This document shows, piece by piece, positions 1-6,951 of a stretch of 17,709 nucleotides of DNA (positions within the stretch are counted from its first letter, which is position 1; each line of letters begins with the position of its first letter). A model generated the notes under the pieces. It ran no database searches, was not told the origin of the DNA, and saw nothing but the letters and a program-made list of their open reading frames with translations. Source of the stretch: Bog-366 sp964501985 (GTDB taxonomy: Bacteria > Acidobacteriota > Terriglobia > UBA7540); contig CAZCVY010000139.1 in the NCBI GenBank assembly GCA_964501985.1, positions 1 through 17,709 of the forward strand, read 5' to 3'. The translations under genes were made by a program, and so were the position numbers.

Positions 1-170
1 AACACTGGAATCTGTCCCGAGAACTCTACGAGGCCCAGCAATAGAGGCGATTTCGTAAGTCGATAAACGAGCCACGCCTGAGCGATTGACTGCATCCACG
101 TGCCGATCAACGAAATGATCTGGCCAATGAAGAATAGCCGGTAATTGCGATGCCGCAGGGCGCGAAACAT
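1..170 (-). CDS. MFS transporter, N-terminal part (cut by window edge)
   Basis: About 56 residues are visible, read on the minus strand from an ATG at 170 and running off the left edge. The start MFRALRHRNYRLFFIGQ is the basic amphipathic N-terminus typical of MFS_3 / EntS-like drug and siderophore exporters. It is followed by a first membrane helix (IISLIGTWMQSIAQAWLVY) and the beginning of a second. An in-frame stop lies about 25 codons upstream. No ATG or GTG lies between it and 170, so 170 is the best start, although no clear Shine-Dalgarno is visible. The gene follows rsmG on the same strand after 92 bp and could be co-transcribed. The substrate cannot be told from this fragment. Confidence 0.75.
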   Translation of the reverse strand, partial: MFRALRHRNYRLFFIGQIISLIGTWMQSIAQAWLVYRLTKSPLLLGLVEFSGQIPV

Positions 171-262
171 CGCCGGAAGCTGCAACCCGGGTTTTGGTAC
201 TGGCGCGCTCAGGAGCCCCGCCTTCCTGACTCAAAGGAATCTGCCTTGAGAACCCGTGAGTA

Positions 263-904
263 TCATAACATCGCTTGCGATTCCGGCTTCGTCCCCACCC
301 AAACTACACTCGCACTGGTCAAGGGTATGGAGAGAATTTCGGAACGAGCAAGGCCGGATGCGATTTCAGCCAGAGGCGGAAGCTGGTCATGGGTCAGCCA
401 TAAGAGAAGGTTGCCACCAGGTTTGAGGCACTGGGCCGCGAGCGGGACGAGGATTTGCAGGTTCCCCACGGCGCGCATCGTCGCAAAGTCGAAGACACCC
501 GCGGGGTTGGAGTGAGCAAAGTCTTCCAGGCGATCGCCGCGGACCGTGACGTGTCGGAAGCCGCAGACTCGGGCGGCTTCCTTCAGGAAAGCCCGTTTTT
601 TTGCCACCGGCTCAAGCAGGGAAACAACGACTTCCGGGTAGGCAATCTTCAGGGCCAGGCCGGGAAAGCCAGCGCCGCTGCCGACATCGAGCAGATCGCC
701 ATGGAGATGGAGGTGTCGGGCGATAAAAAGACTCTCGCCGAAATGGCGGGTCACGCACTCTTCCGGGTCGCGGATAGCGGTCAAGTTAATCTTCTCATTC
801 CAACGCTGCAACAGGTGGAGATAGGTGAGGGTTTGGTCAGCTTGGTCGGACGCGAGGTCAAGAGCAAAGGGATCGAGAAGCTGTCGGAGGCGGGTTTCGT
901 CCAT
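263..904 (-). CDS. rsmG: 16S rRNA (guanine527-N7)-methyltransferase RsmG
   Basis: RsmG (GidB) uses S-adenosylmethionine to methylate N7 of G527 in the 530 loop of 16S rRNA; its loss gives low-level streptomycin resistance. From the ATG at 904 the protein is 213 aa, the normal size. The N-terminal part contains the family pattern WNEKINLTAIRDPEE (about residues 35-49). SAM motif I is DVGSGAGFPGLALK at about 73-86, followed by LLEPVAKKRAFL and the late motif ATMRAVGNL. The frame stays open upstream to 1147, but that stretch translates the parS sites and looks non-coding, so 904 is preferred. No Shine-Dalgarno precedes this ATG, and a promoter-like sequence ends 7 nt before it, so the mRNA may be leaderless. 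rsmG near parS fits an origin-proximal position, but mnmG and parAB are not visible here. Confidence 0.93.
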   Translation of the reverse strand: MDETRLRQLLDPFALDLASDQADQTLTYLHLLQRWNEKINLTAIRDPEECVTRHFGESLFIARHLHLHGDLLDVGSGAGFPGLALKIAYPEVVVSLLEPVAKKRAFLKEAARVCGFRHVTVRGDRLEDFAHSNPAGVFDFATMRAVGNLQILVPLAAQCLKPGGNLLLWLTHDQLPPLAEIASGLARSEILSIPLTSASVVWVGTKPESQAML

Positions 905-913
905 AGCGAGAGA

Positions 914-942
914 ATTGTAGAGATTTCCGGGTTGGTACACAA
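914..942 (-). promoter_or_regulatory. Candidate sigma-70 promoter of rsmG (leaderless)
   Basis: Read on the minus strand, TTGTGT (937-942) and TACAAT (914-919) are separated by exactly 17 nt. The -10 matches TATAAT at five of six positions; the -35 matches only TTG. Only 7 nt separate the -10 from the rsmG ATG, so transcription would begin at or next to the start codon. Confidence 0.45.
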
Positions 943-979
943 GTGAGAACGAATCCCGAGAGGCGTGAATCGAGAAGTG

Positions 980-995
980 TGTTTCACGTGGAACA
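980..995. promoter_or_regulatory. parS: parS centromere site 1
   Basis: The 16-mer TGTTTCACGTGGAACA is one base from the perfect palindrome. On the other strand it reads TGTTCCACGTGAAACA, which fits the B. subtilis parS consensus TGTTNCACGTGAAACA exactly. ParB (Spo0J) binds such sites to seed the segregation complex near the replication origin. It lies upstream of rsmG. Confidence 0.88.
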
Positions 996-1120
996 TCCTG
1001 GCGAAGGAGAGTTTGGGGACCGATACCCGGACGACCGGCTGCATCATAACCGTGTCGGCGACTCAGCGTCTTGGGCCTTCGTCGAGAAGGACCTGCGGTG
1101 CTCCGTATTCTTCGCCACGA

Positions 1121-1136
1121 TGTTTCACGTGAAACA
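1121..1136. promoter_or_regulatory. parS: parS centromere site 2 (perfect palindrome)
   Basis: TGTTTCACGTGAAACA is the perfect 16-bp parS palindrome. It is 141 bp centre to centre from the first site, in the same non-coding gap between divergent rsmG and hemH. Small open frames through these sites (with peptides such as FHVEH or FHVKQ) are by-products of the site sequence and not genes. Confidence 0.93.
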
Positions 1137-1367
1137 GCGGGTCCCACGGATTCTCTTGCGGTTTTCCCTCAGCAATGTGTAGGATCATTCCTTATGCGCA
1201 GAGCGACCCAGATCGGGTCATGGTTCCAATTTCGACAGACTCGCGGCCTGCTTACCTCGCCTGAAGGTGACCTGGTCGCCCCGACATCAAACCGAAGGGC
1301 TACCTGAGTCTTCGCGGCTGGGTGAAACTCCGGCGGACACATTCTCTTTTAGCGAGGTTACCAACGA
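1137..1367. other. Non-coding gap between parS and hemH
   Basis: No convincing gene is seen. A weak promoter-like pair (TTGCGG at 1156, TAGGAT at 1180, 18-nt spacer) could serve hemH, but the match is poor. I found no recognisable DnaA box (TTATCCACA type) here by eye. Confidence 0.4.
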
Positions 1368-2390
1368 TTGACGGGTACGAAATCCACTCGCGACACGCGC
1401 GTCGGCGTGGTCCTCTTTCAATTGGGGGGACCCGACTCGCTCGATGCAATCGAGCCCTTTCTTTACAATCTGTTCTGCGACCCGGACATCATCGACTTCC
1501 CTTTTGCGCGGTTGGCGCGCGAGCCCCTCGCGCGATTAATCTCCTCGCGGCGAGCGGGCAAAGTCCGCAAGCACTATGCGGAAATTGGAGGCAAGTCGCC
1601 GATCGGCGACGTGACCGCGCGGCAGGCCCGTGCCCTCGAGGCAGAACTCACCAAATCGTTCACAGCTCGAGTGGTGGTGGCCATGCGCTATTGGCACCCA
1701 CTGACGGACGCAGCCATCCGCGAACTCTCGGCTTTTGGTCCGGACGAGATTGTCCTGCTACCGCTCTACCCCCAGTATTCATCCACCACGACGGGAAGCA
1801 GCCTGAACGAGTGGGAGCGCCAGTTCCCGCGGCAGAAGTCGGTGACGCTGCACGTGGTCCGGGAATTCCACGAACACCCCCTCTACCTTGACGCCCTGGT
1901 GGAGCGCATCGAGCAGGGCCTGGGACAGTTCCGGCGCTCGAATGGCCACGCAGCGCGCGTGCCGTCCGACGTGCATCTGCTCTTTAGCGCCCACAGCATA
2001 CCCGTCAGCGTGATCCATCGCGGCGATCCCTATCAGACACATATCGAGGCTACAGCAAGAGGAGTGATGGAGCGCGGGCGCTGGGCCAACCCCCATTCCC
2101 TGTGCTACCAGAGCCGCTCCGGGCCCGGCCGCTGGCTCCAGCCCTTCATCCATGAAACCCTGCAAGAAATCGCCGCACGTGGAGCGGAGCGGGTGCTGGT
2201 GGTCCCCATCGCCTTCGTTTCCGATCACGTAGAGACCTTGCACGAAATCAACATCGAAGCCCGCGCAATGGCGGAAACCCTTGGCATTCAACAATTTGAA
2301 ACGATGGAAGGCCTGAACGATTCGCCTGCCTTCATCACTGCCTTAGCAGCCTTGGTGTTGCGCAAGGTGAGCGTGAGGGTCCCGGGCTAG
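1368..2390 (+). CDS. hemH: Ferrochelatase HemH
   Basis: HemH inserts ferrous iron into the porphyrin at the end of heme synthesis (protoporphyrin IX, or coproporphyrin III in the coproporphyrin-dependent route). The 340-aa protein has the usual length. It shows the N-terminal FQLGGPDSLDAIEPFLYNLF block, the PLYPQYSSTTTGSS signature (about 132-145), the catalytic His in FSAHSIP (about 209), CYQSRSGPGRWLQP and the conserved acid and His in SDHVETLHE (about 285-293). The start is TTG at 1368, preceded by GAGGT at a plausible distance. A GTG some 13 codons later is possible but would cut close to the first conserved block. The gene stands alone on the plus strand, divergent from rsmG and convergent with etfA. 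Confidence 0.93.
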   Translation: MTGTKSTRDTRVGVVLFQLGGPDSLDAIEPFLYNLFCDPDIIDFPFARLAREPLARLISSRRAGKVRKHYAEIGGKSPIGDVTARQARALEAELTKSFTARVVVAMRYWHPLTDAAIRELSAFGPDEIVLLPLYPQYSSTTTGSSLNEWERQFPRQKSVTLHVVREFHEHPLYLDALVERIEQGLGQFRRSNGHAARVPSDVHLLFSAHSIPVSVIHRGDPYQTHIEATARGVMERGRWANPHSLCYQSRSGPGRWLQPFIHETLQEIAARGAERVLVVPIAFVSDHVETLHEINIEARAMAETLGIQQFETMEGLNDSPAFITALAALVLRKVSVRVPG

Positions 2391-2416
2391 GACTTATGTG
2401 CCCATAACGTCCGCGA

Positions 2417-2436
2417 CGCAGCCACTCCTGGCTGTG
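2417..2436 (+). terminator. Stem-loop after hemH
   Basis: CGCAGCCA and TGGCTGTG flank a CTCC loop, giving an 8-bp stem with one G-U pair, 26 nt past the hemH stop. No U-run follows, so it is at best a weak or factor-assisted terminator. Confidence 0.3.
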
Positions 2437-2496
2437 CAGGTCCAGCGGGGCGCATGCAAGAGCCCAGGCGCCTAACCTCGCGGCGGCCATGCCAAA

Positions 2497-2518
2497 GCGG
2501 GCATGATGCCCGCGCTCC
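2497..2518 (-). repeat. REP-like hairpin with GGAG signature (class B)
   Basis: GCGGGCAT and ATGCCCGC are exact inverted arms around a single base (2497-2513). On the minus strand the hairpin is preceded by GGAG (2515-2518), the tetranucleotide seen at the foot of REP hairpins. It lies in the convergent gap between hemH and etfA. Confidence 0.5.
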
Positions 2519-2558
2519 CAGGGCGCTTGTAGGCTCTGGATTTTCGCCGCAGCCCGCC

Positions 2559-3548
2559 TTATGCTTTTACTTTCTTGATTTCCTCGATCAGGGGGGGGAC
2601 GATTTCAAAGAGGTCGCCGACGATTCCGTAAGTAGCCACTTCGAAAATGGGCGCTTCCTTATCCTTATTGATGGCCACCACGGTGTTTGCTCCCTTCATA
2701 CCCACCATGTGCTGAATTGCGCCGGAAATCCCCAGTGCTACGTAGAGCTTGGGCGCCACGGTTTGGCCGGAGCTTCCGATTTGACGGTCCATGGGCAGCC
2801 AACCGCTGTCGCAAATGGGACGGGAGGCGCCAAGCTCCGCCCCAAGAGCGTCAGCCAGCTTCTGTGCAAGATCAACGTTTTCCGGAGCCTTGATCCCGCG
2901 TCCGACGGCGACGATCAGTTCCGCTTGAGTCAGGTCAACGGCCTGCTTGGCCTCACGGAAGCGCTCGCCGGGTTGGGCGCGAATGGCATCCGCGGCGAGG
3001 TCCACGGCCACGGGGTTGATGGGAGCTGGACCCGCGCCGCGCTCGACCGCGTCTTCGCGAAACGCCGCCGCCTGAAACGAGACGAAATGGGGCGCCTCAC
3101 CTACCAACTCGATGTCAGCGCAGTACTTCCCCTGGAAAACCTGACGAACGAAGATGAGTTTACCCGTTTCATTCCGATAACCCAGGCAATCGCTCACGAG
3201 GCCGCGATCTAATGACGCGGCAAGTTTGGGGGCAAAATCACGCACTTGATAAGTGTGGCTAAAAACCACAAGGGCGGGCTTCTGCTGGTCGATCACTGCG
3301 CGCAGGGCCAGGGTATAACCATCCGCCGTATAGTCTGCGAGGAGGGGCGAATCAACCGTCAGGACTTCCTGAACTGAGGCTGAGGCAAGCTCCGCTGCCA
3401 GCGGCGCGAGATTGCCGCCTAGAAGCACGGCGGTGACAGTTGTCCCCAAGTCATGCGCAAGCCGCTGGGAGGCCGTCGTCGCCTCCCAGGCAGGACGGGT
3501 CAGTTTCCCGTCAACGTGTTCTGCAAAAACTAGGATGTGATTGGCCAT
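2559..3548 (-). CDS. etfA: Electron transfer flavoprotein alpha subunit EtfA
   Basis: EtfA and EtfB form the FAD-carrying heterodimer that takes electrons from acyl-CoA and related dehydrogenases. The 329-aa product opens with MANHILVFAEHVDGKL, typical of the family. The C-terminal FAD domain is complete, with GRGIK (about 216), DSGWLPMDRQIGSSGQTV, LYVALGISGAIQHMVGM and AINKDKEAPIFEVATYGIVGD (about 248-312). The ATG at 3548 has no Shine-Dalgarno: a 7-nt-period repeat tract begins 4 nt upstream and occupies its usual place. An 8-base C run lies near the 3' end (plus-strand G run at 2591-2598) in the codons of VPPL. It is the last gene of the minus-strand group etfB, ABM-like gene, etfA. Confidence 0.95.
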   Translation of the reverse strand: MANHILVFAEHVDGKLTRPAWEATTASQRLAHDLGTTVTAVLLGGNLAPLAAELASASVQEVLTVDSPLLADYTADGYTLALRAVIDQQKPALVVFSHTYQVRDFAPKLAASLDRGLVSDCLGYRNETGKLIFVRQVFQGKYCADIELVGEAPHFVSFQAAAFREDAVERGAGPAPINPVAVDLAADAIRAQPGERFREAKQAVDLTQAELIVAVGRGIKAPENVDLAQKLADALGAELGASRPICDSGWLPMDRQIGSSGQTVAPKLYVALGISGAIQHMVGMKGANTVVAINKDKEAPIFEVATYGIVGDLFEIVPPLIEEIKKVKA

Positions 3549-3552
3549 TAAT

Positions 3553-3601
3553 AGGTGTCAGGTATTAGGTGTCGGGCGCCAGGTTCTGGGTGTCTGGACT
3601 A
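3553..3601. repeat. 7-nt-period repeat tract upstream of etfA
   Basis: Seven units of 7 nt can be read in phase: AGGTGTC, AGGTATT, AGGTGTC, GGGCGCC, AGGTTCT, GGGTGTC, TGGACTA. The tract ends 4 bp from the etfA start codon. Its unit differs from the other tracts in this window but the period is the same. Confidence 0.7.
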
Positions 3602-3698
3602 GGGGTAGTGGAAGGCGACACACCGACCCCCAGCCCTTAACGACTCCCTCTACCGAGATCCCCCTTTAATCCAAATTCGCAAATCCAAAATGGGCGAC

Positions 3699-4148
3699 CT
3701 ATTCCCCTTCCGGCGCCGGACCGGTGGCTGCCGGCGTGGATGACTCCTCAGGGACAGACTCCTCTACTTGCGACTCGTCAGGCGGCGTTGGCTTCGACGC
3801 CTTTGCCGGCTTCGATGCCCGCTTGGGTTTGACGAGGGTTGCACTGAAGGATTCCACTGTTTCGCAGACGAGTTCGAGCGGAATCGACTTGTAGTACTTG
3901 CCCGCCTCGAAGCGCTTAATCTGCTCGCGCCAAAGCGGGTTGGTACGTGCCTGTTCCAAGGCCTTACGGTCGTGCCAAAAGACCAGCCACAGGTACTCCG
4001 GCTTGCGCGCCTCGGAAATCTTGATGAAGTGGGCGCCCAGGCAACCATCGATTTTCTTGAGCGAAGGGAGCGTCACCTGGCGGCCGAACTTCTCGTAATC
4101 CTCCACGCGCTTCTTGCGGGCCCGCATTCTCCAAATATGAACAAACAT
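3699..4148 (-). CDS. Small ABM/dimeric alpha-beta barrel-like protein in the etf group
   Basis: A 149-aa protein. About residues 1-110 resemble the antibiotic biosynthesis monooxygenase / NIPSNAP-like ferredoxin fold: MFVHIWRMRARKK, a DYEKFGRQVTLPSLKKIDG segment, LWLVFWHDRKALEQ and a closing strand IPLELVCETVESF. Such proteins are small dimers that may bind heme or act on small molecules; the substrate here is unknown. The last 40 residues form a Lys/Ala/Pro then Glu/Pro/Ser-rich, probably disordered tail. The start is secure: AAGGAGG stands 6 nt before the ATG. It lies between etfB (102 bp upstream) and etfA (150 bp downstream), all on the minus strand, suggesting a link to ETF-dependent metabolism. 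Family assignment is by eye. Confidence 0.72.
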   Translation of the reverse strand: MFVHIWRMRARKKRVEDYEKFGRQVTLPSLKKIDGCLGAHFIKISEARKPEYLWLVFWHDRKALEQARTNPLWREQIKRFEAGKYYKSIPLELVCETVESFSATLVKPKRASKPAKASKPTPPDESQVEESVPEESSTPAATGPAPEGE

Positions 4149-4223
4149 GGTGAACCTCCTTGTAGTGTAGGGCGGAACGGCGTCCGGCCCTTTCTCCGGC
4201 GCTGTCCCGTTAGGGCGGCGCCT

Positions 4224-4241
4224 GCCGGACTGAAGCCCGGC
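4224..4241. repeat. Small hairpin between etfB and the ABM-like gene
   Basis: GCCGG and CCGGC enclose the loop ACTGAAGC. It lies about 10 nt past the etfB stop and may be a REP-type remnant or an intra-operon RNA hairpin. Confidence 0.35.
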
Positions 4242-4250
4242 GCTGCGACT

Positions 4251-5030
4251 CTAAATCACTCGCGCATCGTTCTTGAGCTTATCGACGAGTTGCGCGGCGA
4301 TTTCCTTCGGGCTGCCTTGCAAGAACTCTGTTTGGGCAGCCTTCACAGGGGTGTAGATTTTGGCGATTCGCTGGCGCGGAGCTAGGTCCTCGGCGGTTAG
4401 GCCGAGGTCGGCCGAGGTCAGTTTCGTCATGGGTTTCTTCTTTGCCGCCATGATCCCCTTCAGCGTGGCATAACGCGGCTTGTTGATGCCCGATTGAATG
4501 GTAATCACAGCAGGGAGGGGCAAGCTGATCCACTGGAACCAGCCGCCCTCGAGTTCACGCTTCACGCGCACCGCGCCGCCCTCCGCTTGAATCTCCATGA
4601 TGATGGTGGAGTGCGGCAGCCCGAGGAATTCCGCCAGTATCACGCCGGTCTGGGCAGCCCCAAAATCGTCGGACTGCAAACCTGTAAGAATGATGTCAGG
4701 CTTCTCTTTTTCGATAGCCTTGGCGAGCGCGCGCGCAATCCCAAAAGCATCGAGCGCGGCGAAGGCAGGGTCGTCGAGGTGTAAGGCGCGGTCCGCTCCC
4801 TTGGCCAAAGCCTCCTTGATCGCCTGCTGGGCGCGGGCCGGGCCAAGCGTGGCCAGCACTACCTCGCCGCCATGCTTCTCCTTCAGGCGCAGGCCCTCTT
4901 CCAGCGCGAAGATATCGGGTTCATTCACTTCAAAGGTGAGATCGGTTTCCTGCACCCAAGTGGCTGCGGAGTTCAGTCGCATTACCGAATCACGAGCAGG
5001 AACCTGCTTGATGCACACGACGATTCTCAC
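4251..5030 (-). CDS. etfB: Electron transfer flavoprotein beta subunit EtfB
   Basis: EtfB is the partner of EtfA and carries the nucleotide (AMP) site of the heterodimer. From the GTG at 5030 it is 259 aa and begins MRIVVCIKQVPARDSV, the normal EtfB start. A TTG 11 codons upstream (5063) would add a non-conserved leader with its purine-rich stretch too close, so GTG is preferred; AGGAG lies about 12 nt before it. Family marks are GLQSDDFGAAQTG (about 117-129), the beta-subunit signature VKRELEGGWFQWISLPLPAV and NKPRYATLKGIMAAKKKP (about 183-200). It heads the minus-strand etf group and is divergent from the SDR gene. Confidence 0.94.
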   Translation of the reverse strand: MRIVVCIKQVPARDSVMRLNSAATWVQETDLTFEVNEPDIFALEEGLRLKEKHGGEVVLATLGPARAQQAIKEALAKGADRALHLDDPAFAALDAFGIARALAKAIEKEKPDIILTGLQSDDFGAAQTGVILAEFLGLPHSTIIMEIQAEGGAVRVKRELEGGWFQWISLPLPAVITIQSGINKPRYATLKGIMAAKKKPMTKLTSADLGLTAEDLAPRQRIAKIYTPVKAAQTEFLQGSPKEIAAQLVDKLKNDARVI

Positions 5031-5099
5031 GGCGTCTCTTAACTCCTGAGAAGGAACGGTCAATTCCTTACGAAGCCGGGGGACGAGTCCGGCGGGGGC

Positions 5100-5105
5100 A
5101 TTATA
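5100..5105 (-). promoter_or_regulatory. Candidate -10 element for etfB
   Basis: A perfect TATAAT is read on the minus strand about 70 nt upstream of the etfB GTG. No good -35 hexamer sits 16-18 nt further upstream, so this is only a partial promoter match. Confidence 0.35.
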
Positions 5106-5175
5106 TTCGAAAAGCAGCTACGGCGCAGCGGTTTAACGCGGCTTGTGTTACATTTCCATCGAGCGGGAGGTGGCG

Positions 5176-5931
5176 ATGAGTCAGCGGCTGGACGGTAGAG
5201 TGGCAGTGATTACGGGCGCCAGCAAGGGCCTGGGCAAGCAGATGGCGGAAGCGCTGGCCGAGGCCGGGGCCACGGTCGTGATGGTAGCTCGCAGCGGCGA
5301 TTTGCTTGAGAGCGTGCGCGCGGAAATTAGTGGTCGCGGCGGCAAAGCTTACATGTTTGTTGCTGACGTCAGTGCAGAAGCAGAGGTAGCGGCACTCGCC
5401 GAAGAAATGCGCGGGCGCGGGACCGTTCCCGATATTCTCATCAACAACGCGGGCATCAACATTCGCAAGTCTCTTCATGAGTACACGCTCGAAGAGTGGC
5501 GACGGGTGATGTCAACCAACATTGACGGCCCTTTTCTTTGCACGCGTGCGTTCGTGCCGGGCATGATGGAAAAGAAATTCGGCCGCATCATCAACATGGC
5601 CTCCACCATGGCGCACGTCTCCCTGCCCCACCGCGCGGCGTACAGCGGAAGCAAGTTCGCGATCTTGGGCATGACCAAAGCCCTGGCGCTGGAGCTCGCC
5701 CCCTACAACATTACCGCCAATGCCATCAGCCCCGGCCCTTTCGCCACGGAAATGAATCTCGTATTGCTCCAGGACCCCGTGAAAATGGCGGACTTCACTT
5801 CCAGGATCCCGCTTGGCCGTTGGGGTAAAGTGGAAGAAATTGGAGCCCTCGCTGTTTTCCTGAGCTCGGATGCTGCGGGATTCATCACCGGCACAGACAT
5901 CGTAATCGACGGCGGATGGACGGCACAGTAA
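5176..5931 (+). CDS. SDR-family oxidoreductase (FabG/gluconate dehydrogenase-like)
   Basis: A classical short-chain dehydrogenase of 251 aa that would use NAD(P)H to interconvert a ketone and an alcohol. The start is the ATG at 5176, with GGAGG 5 nt upstream; the longer frame from 5143 has no such signal. The cofactor motif is TGASKGLG (13-20), with the structural NNAG at 90-93. Catalytic residues are Ser143 (INMAS), Tyr156 and Lys160 (YSGSK), and the Asn in MSTNIDGPF completes the tetrad. The C-terminus FITGTDIVIDGGWTAQ is standard. The closest types by eye are 3-oxoacyl-ACP reductase and gluconate 5-dehydrogenase, and sequence alone does not choose. It is divergent from etfB with a 145-bp shared upstream region. 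Confidence 0.9.
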   Translation: MSQRLDGRVAVITGASKGLGKQMAEALAEAGATVVMVARSGDLLESVRAEISGRGGKAYMFVADVSAEAEVAALAEEMRGRGTVPDILINNAGINIRKSLHEYTLEEWRRVMSTNIDGPFLCTRAFVPGMMEKKFGRIINMASTMAHVSLPHRAAYSGSKFAILGMTKALALELAPYNITANAISPGPFATEMNLVLLQDPVKMADFTSRIPLGRWGKVEEIGALAVFLSSDAAGFITGTDIVIDGGWTAQ

Positions 5932-5932
5932 A

Positions 5933-5960
5933 GAGGGTTGTCGGTGGTCGGTAGACGGTA
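5933..5960. repeat. Short 7-nt-period repeat after the SDR gene
   Basis: Four in-phase units (GAGGGTT, GTCGGTG, GTCGGTA, GACGGTA) start right after the SDR stop codon. It is one of the weaker tracts. Confidence 0.5.
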
Positions 5961-6024
5961 TATGTGTGCACCAGTGCCCGAAGGCACGTCGAGGGCATAA
6001 GCATCCTCAGATGGCAAGCGGCAA

Positions 6025-6053
6025 TTGACGCCCTTCAGGTGGATTGCTAAGAT
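6025..6053 (+). promoter_or_regulatory. Candidate sigma-70 promoter for the TPR-like gene
   Basis: TTGACG (6025-6030) and TAAGAT (6048-6053) are separated by 17 nt. The -35 matches TTGACA at five of six positions, the -10 at four of six. Transcription would start near 6060, about 27 nt before the GTG start codon, leaving room for the AAGGAG ribosome site. Confidence 0.5.
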
Positions 6054-6086
6054 GGCAGGGATCAGCATTTTGGAAGGAGCCAGACT

Positions 6087-6815
6087 GTGGACCGTCAGAC
6101 CCGTCATCAATTGAAGCAAGACGATTTTAAGGACTCAATCGTCCAGATCGAAGAATATTTCAAAAAGCACTACAAAGAAATCATCAACATATCAATCATC
6201 GTGATTGTAGTGGTCGGGTTGGCTGGCGGCCTGAAGTTATACACCGACCGCCAGGAGGCTGCGGCCAACGCAGATTTGGGTGAAGCGCTCGCGACGTTTC
6301 GCGCTTACGTAGGACAACCTACGCCCGGCCAAAACGAACCCGGTGGTGCCACTTTCGCAACCGCGCAAGAGAAATACAAAAAAGCTCTTCAGCAATTCGA
6401 CGCCATCGTACTTAAATACAAGATGCCTCCGCGACCGAAGGCGGTCGAGATTGCACTGTACCAGGCGGGGGTCTGCCAGGCGCTTTTGGGCGACCAAACC
6501 GGGGCGATTCAAACCTTGAAGGTAGCCAGCGCCGAGCACGACGAGGAAATCGCGGCCATGGCGAAATTCGCTCTGGCGGGTGAGTTGGCGAAGTCCGGCA
6601 AGACCCCCGACGCGGCAAAGCTCTATCAGGAGTTGGCGGACCACCCCACGCTGACCGTTCCCAAGGCGAGCGCCCTCCTGGCCCTCGCCGACGCTTATCG
6701 CGAATCGCAGCCCGCCAAGGCACGCGAGATTTACGAGCGCCTGGGGAAAGATTTCGCCTCCAACTCCGCGATGGCACAAGCCGTGAAGCAGCAGATGGCA
6801 AGCCTCACACCATAA
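6087..6815 (+). CDS. Membrane-anchored TPR-like protein (YfgM-type)
   Basis: A 242-aa protein. A short charged N-terminus (DFKDSIVQIEEYFKKHYKE) precedes one membrane helix at about 35-53 (INISIIVIVVVGLAGGLKL). The rest is predicted exported and helical, rich in Ala, with helix pairs typical of TPR_21 / tetratricopeptide-like proteins, for example ALYQAGVCQALLGDQTGAI, AKFALAGELAKSGKTPDAA and ALLALADAYRESQPAKARE. This layout matches YfgM-like ancillary SecYEG subunits and BamD-like scaffolds; the partner is not known here. Translation starts at GTG 6087, 7 nt after AAGGAG. It has its own candidate promoter and is separated from the next gene by 225 bp, so it is probably a single-gene unit. Confidence 0.8.
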   Translation: MDRQTRHQLKQDDFKDSIVQIEEYFKKHYKEIINISIIVIVVVGLAGGLKLYTDRQEAAANADLGEALATFRAYVGQPTPGQNEPGGATFATAQEKYKKALQQFDAIVLKYKMPPRPKAVEIALYQAGVCQALLGDQTGAIQTLKVASAEHDEEIAAMAKFALAGELAKSGKTPDAAKLYQELADHPTLTVPKASALLALADAYRESQPAKAREIYERLGKDFASNSAMAQAVKQQMASLTP

Positions 6816-6915
6816 AGTCGGGGCAGTCTGATGACGCGAGCTGGCGCCCCGGCCGATCGGTAGTCAACGAACGGCTCAGAGACGCGTCAATGCGGTCATC
6901 GTGGGCGATACGGAC

Positions 6916-6951
6916 ATTCTCGCTGCGGGTAGTTTAATGCCGCGCGAGAAT
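6916..6951 (+). terminator. Hairpin between TPR-like and Fe-S genes
   Basis: ATTCTCGC(T)GCGG pairs with CCGCGCGAGAAT, giving 12 base pairs with one bulged T and an 11-nt loop, followed by TCTTTT. A second overlapping hairpin (GCGAGAA with TTTTCGC) could compete with it. It may terminate the upstream transcript or act in the leader of the Fe-S gene. Confidence 0.4.

Noticed and set aside
905..1147. Upstream extension of the rsmG frame and other small frames through the parS region
   Set aside because: The extra residues match no RsmG N-terminus and are translations of the parS sites; an 81-residue extension has no ribosome site.
905..1367. Replication origin (oriC) in the parS gap
   Set aside because: No DnaA-box cluster or AT-rich unwinding region was seen; parS alone does not mark oriC itself.
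2454..3212. 252-aa plus-strand open frame
   Set aside because: It is a shadow of etfA on the opposite strand; the etfA frame carries the full FAD signature.
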